The notes beneath the pieces were generated by a model. That model did no database searches. It was not told the origin of the DNA and worked only from the letters and a program-made list of their open reading frames with translations. From the NCBI GenBank assembly GCA_022561895.1, contig JADFQH010000082.1:326-8933 (forward strand): a stretch of 8,608 nucleotides of DNA. Reading direction: 5' to 3'. The first letter of the stretch is position 1, and each line of letters opens with the position of its first letter. Below are positions 6,657 to 8,608 of this stretch, piece after piece. The position numbers were made by a program, and so were the translations under genes. The DNA is from Methanobacteriota archaeon. Its GTDB lineage: Archaea; Halobacteriota; Halobacteria; Halobacteriales; Halalkalicoccaceae.

Positions 6657-8023
6657 GCGAGCGTTTTTCAAGTGTTGGTATCGACATTGGGACGACGACC
6701 ACCCAGACGGTCGTGAGCGAGTTAACTGTAGAAAAACGGACGAACGGTGTACCGAAGCTCGACATCGTCGAGCGAACGGTGTGCTACCGGGGCGAAATCC
6801 ACGAGACGCCGCTTTCGAATCCCGAGACTGTCGACGCGGCGGCGGTGGTCGCTCTTGTCGAGGGGGACCTCGAAGACGCGGGAGTTCACGAGATCGATAC
6901 CGGCGCGGTCATCGTCACCGGGGAGACGGCGCGAACGCGAAACGCCGAGGCGGTCGCTCACGAGCTCGCTGAAACGGTCGGCGAGTTCGTCGCTGCGACC
7001 GCTGGTGCGGCCCTAGAGGCAGTGCTCGCGGGCAGAGGCTCGGGGACGGCGGCGCGGGCGGCCACCGAAAGAACAACGATTATGAACGTCGATATCGGCG
7101 GTGGGACGACGAACGCCGCGGTGTTCGAGGGGAATACGGTTCGAGAGACCCGGTGTCTCGATGTCGGCGGGCGAGCCGTCCGGTTTGCGGACGACGGTAC
7201 GGTTATCGAGATATCCGGACCGGGCAGAACGCTCGCCGACGCTGCCGGTGTGGCCGTCGAACCGGGTAAAGTAGTTGAAAATGCTGAACGACGACGCCTC
7301 GCTGCGACGATGGCCGACTGTATCGTGGACCTCCTTCGTGGCCCACCGTTCGATTCGCTGACGCGGGAACTGACCATCGGCGACCTTCCTGAAAAAGCCG
7401 TGAGCGACGACGCCGTCTACCTGACGGGCGGGGTCGGCAAACTCGTCGGCGAGGACGCCGAACCACTTCGCTACGGGGATATGGGCGTCGATCTCGCGGC
7501 GGCGCTTCGCGAGCGGATCGAGGGCTGGGAGACGGCGATTCCAGAAGAGGATATCCGGGCGACCGTGATCGGCGCGGGCGCGTATACGACGACGCTCAGC
7601 GGGAGCACGGTCGCCATCGATGAACAACTCCTGCCACGGCGGAACCTCCCGGTCGTCGCGGTTTCGGGCGACTCGACATTCTACGAGGCTGTGAGTACGG
7701 CACGAGAACTGTACACCGAAAGCGGCGAGTTCGCCCTGTTCGTCGCGGAGATCGGTTCGCTCACGTACGACCGAATCACGACAGTAGCAAAAGCGATTGC
7801 CGACGCATACGAACCGGTTCCCGAGTCCCTCCCGATTATCATCCTGACGCGCCAGAACTGCGGGAAGGCGCTGGGTCGGACGATCGAAAACCGCGTCGAG
7901 AACCCGGTGGCGGTGCTCGACGAACTTGACGTCGCTTGCGGCGACTACGTCGATATCGGGAAACCACTGCGAAACGGCGAGACCGTTCCCGTGACGATAA
8001 AAACGCTCGCGTTCGGGCACTAG
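6653..8023 (+). CDS. eutA: ethanolamine ammonia-lyase reactivating factor EutA
   Basis: EutA is an actin/Hsp70-fold ATPase that exchanges damaged cobalamin in ethanolamine ammonia-lyase for intact adenosylcobalamin. The 456-aa product, against 467 in E. coli, shows the phosphate-binding motifs of the fold: VGIDIGTTTTQ (8-18) and MNVDIGGGTTN (144-154). It also has VTGETARTRNAEA (88-100), the second nucleotide-site region VYLTGGVG (255-262), GAGAYTTTLSGSTV (307-320), and the C-terminal NCGKALGR and VDIGKPLRNGETVPVTIKTL typical of EutA. ATG 6653 is chosen because it places VGIDIG near the N-terminus and gives the same 4-nt overlap seen between eutB and eutC. An in-frame ATG at 6596 would overlap eutC by about 60 nt and add residues with no counterpart. 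The gene order B-C-A differs from the A-B-C order of enteric bacteria. A cobalamin reactivase in the operon implies that the lyase is active and uses adenosylcobalamin. Confidence 0.95.
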   Translation: MSERFSSVGIDIGTTTTQTVVSELTVEKRTNGVPKLDIVERTVCYRGEIHETPLSNPETVDAAAVVALVEGDLEDAGVHEIDTGAVIVTGETARTRNAEAVAHELAETVGEFVAATAGAALEAVLAGRGSGTAARAATERTTIMNVDIGGGTTNAAVFEGNTVRETRCLDVGGRAVRFADDGTVIEISGPGRTLADAAGVAVEPGKVVENAERRRLAATMADCIVDLLRGPPFDSLTRELTIGDLPEKAVSDDAVYLTGGVGKLVGEDAEPLRYGDMGVDLAAALRERIEGWETAIPEEDIRATVIGAGAYTTTLSGSTVAIDEQLLPRRNLPVVAVSGDSTFYEAVSTARELYTESGEFALFVAEIGSLTYDRITTVAKAIADAYEPVPESLPIIILTRQNCGKALGRTIENRVENPVAVLDELDVACGDYVDIGKPLRNGETVPVTIKTLAFGH

Positions 8024-8035
8024 GTTCCATCACCA

Positions 8036-8047
8036 TTGTTTTTGTAG
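8036..8047 (+). promoter_or_regulatory. T-rich stretch between eutA and the synthetase gene
   Basis: The 45-bp spacer contains TTGTTTTTGTAG, 13 nt after the eutA stop and about 22-33 nt before ATG 8069. It could serve as an archaeal T-run terminator for the eut transcript, as a TATA-like element giving a leaderless synthetase mRNA, or both. No hairpin is evident. The short spacer also allows simple read-through. Confidence 0.35.
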
Positions 8048-8068
8048 TTCGTCTTCAATGAGCGGGGT

Positions 8069-8608
8069 ATGGCACTCGATTACGACGAGGAGGTAGCGGA
8101 GTTCGAATGGGAGATTCCTGATGACTACAACTTACCGCAAGTAATCGCCGGTCACGCCGAGGAGTTCGAAGACCGGGTCGCGGTGAGCTTTATCAGCGCA
8201 TCGGGTGGGCGAAATGACCGTACCTACGGCGAGTACCACGAGGACATGAACCGGTTTGCGAACGCACTTTCGGATCTCAGGGTCGAAAAGGGGGATCGGG
8301 TGATGCACCTCCTACCCCGGCATCCCGACGTGTTTTCGGTCCAACTGGGCGCGCTCGCGGCGGGCGCGGTGGTCGTTCCCTGCTCTGCGATGCTCAAATC
8401 AAAGGATATCGCGTTTCGCGCAGAGGACTGCGAAGCGAGCACGATCGTCTGTCACGAGTCACTGATCGAGATGGTCGAACCCGTCATAGAGGAGACTCCC
8501 TTGGAGCGGGTGATCGTCCTCGGGGGCGCGCGCCGTCTGGACGACCCCGGTCGCGGTCAGCGCCTTGTCGGCCGCGCTCAGCCGATCGCTGTACAGATAG
8601 ACTTGGCC
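8069..8608 (+). CDS. AMP-forming acyl-CoA/acetyl-CoA synthetase, N-terminal part (runs off window end)
   Basis: The frame is open from ATG 8069 to the window end (180 codons, no stop). Residues 1-150 read as the N-terminal subdomain of the ANL (acyl/aryl-CoA synthetase) superfamily. They include IPDDYNLPQVIAGHAEEF (16-33), RTYGEYHEDMNRFANAL (51-67), KGDRVMHLLPRHPD (74-87), LGALAAGAVVVPCSAMLKSKDIAFRAEDCEAS (93-124) and LERVIVLGG (144-152). The layout resembles medium-chain acyl-CoA and Acs-like synthetases of haloarchaea. The diagnostic ATP-binding (T/S)SGTTG motif would lie beyond the window, so substrate specificity is unknown. Lying 45 bp after eutA on the same strand, it is a good candidate to activate the acetate that AOR would make. 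From about residue 153 onward the sequence stops resembling the family (see the separate entry for the tail), so the real gene may be interrupted by an assembly artefact. Confidence 0.82.
   Translation, partial: MALDYDEEVAEFEWEIPDDYNLPQVIAGHAEEFEDRVAVSFISASGGRNDRTYGEYHEDMNRFANALSDLRVEKGDRVMHLLPRHPDVFSVQLGALAAGAVVVPCSAMLKSKDIAFRAEDCEASTIVCHESLIEMVEPVIEETPLERVIVLGGARRLDDPGRGQRLVGRAQPIAVQIDLA
8524..8608. other. anomalous tail, possible chimeric contig end
   Basis: After LERVIVLGG the plus-strand frame gives an Arg-rich, acid-poor stretch (GGARRLDDPGRGQRLV and onward) unlike the family or the acidic proteins of this genome. The minus strand, read from 8608, is open and gives a natural-looking segment beginning GQVYLYSDRLSAADK. 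Either the contig is joined here to unrelated, perhaps bacterial, DNA or the synthetase is divergent at this point. Confidence 0.4.

Noticed and set aside
7013..8020. Minus-strand open frame of 335 codons opposite eutA
   Set aside because: The composition is basic and Arg-rich, typical of antisense frames in high-GC haloarchaeal genes. The eutA frame has clear actin-fold motifs.
2785..8608. Bacterial-type eut microcompartment operon
   Set aside because: No BMC shell domain protein, EutE, EutD, EutT or EutVW/EutR regulator gene is present in the visible genes. Only the lyase and its reactivase are shared with such operons.
1..8608. CRISPR arrays, tRNA/rRNA genes, insertion sequences
   Set aside because: No regularly spaced repeats, tRNA cloverleaf-like segments, transposase motifs or terminal inverted repeats were seen by eye.

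Overview
The window looks like chromosomal DNA of a halophilic archaeon (class Halobacteria). GC is high with strong G/C preference at third codon positions, the proteins are rich in Asp and Glu, operon genes overlap by ATGA, and the two best promoter candidates are archaeal TATA boxes, one of which would give an almost leaderless transcript. This assignment comes from composition and protein style; no rRNA or other taxonomic marker is present.

Layout. Minus strand, 2544 to 1: the first 848 codons of an Eco57I/Type IIG-like restriction-modification adenine methylase whose 3' end lies beyond the window start. A 240-bp divergent intergenic region (2545-2784) carries a TATA-like box for each direction. 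Plus strand, 2785-8608: a tungsten aldehyde ferredoxin oxidoreductase (AOR), a 108-bp gap, then eutB, eutC and eutA (ethanolamine ammonia-lyase large subunit, small subunit and reactivase) joined by 4-nt ATGA overlaps. After a 45-bp gap comes the 5' part of an AMP-forming acyl-CoA/acetyl-CoA synthetase, cut by the window end. No tRNA, rRNA, CRISPR or insertion sequence was seen.

How the genes fit together. EutBC with adenosylcobalamin splits ethanolamine into acetaldehyde and ammonia, and EutA reactivates the enzyme when its cofactor is damaged. In enteric bacteria acetaldehyde is then handled inside a protein microcompartment by EutE (CoA-acylating dehydrogenase) and EutD. Neither those genes nor shell proteins are here. 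An AOR directly upstream could oxidise acetaldehyde to acetate while reducing ferredoxin, and the acyl-CoA synthetase directly downstream could activate acetate to acetyl-CoA. The inferred pathway is ethanolamine -> acetaldehyde -> acetate -> acetyl-CoA, with no microcompartment and with ferredoxin instead of NAD as electron acceptor. EutC also lacks the N-terminal extension that targets the E. coli protein to the microcompartment. This is the most interesting system in the window. The enzyme identities are strong; the pathway linkage is inference from gene order.

Two places deserve caution. The first 300 bases (C-terminal side of the methylase, just past its NPPW motif) have clearly lower GC than the rest of that gene. 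The last ~85 bases do not read like a continuation of the synthetase and may be a chimeric contig end.
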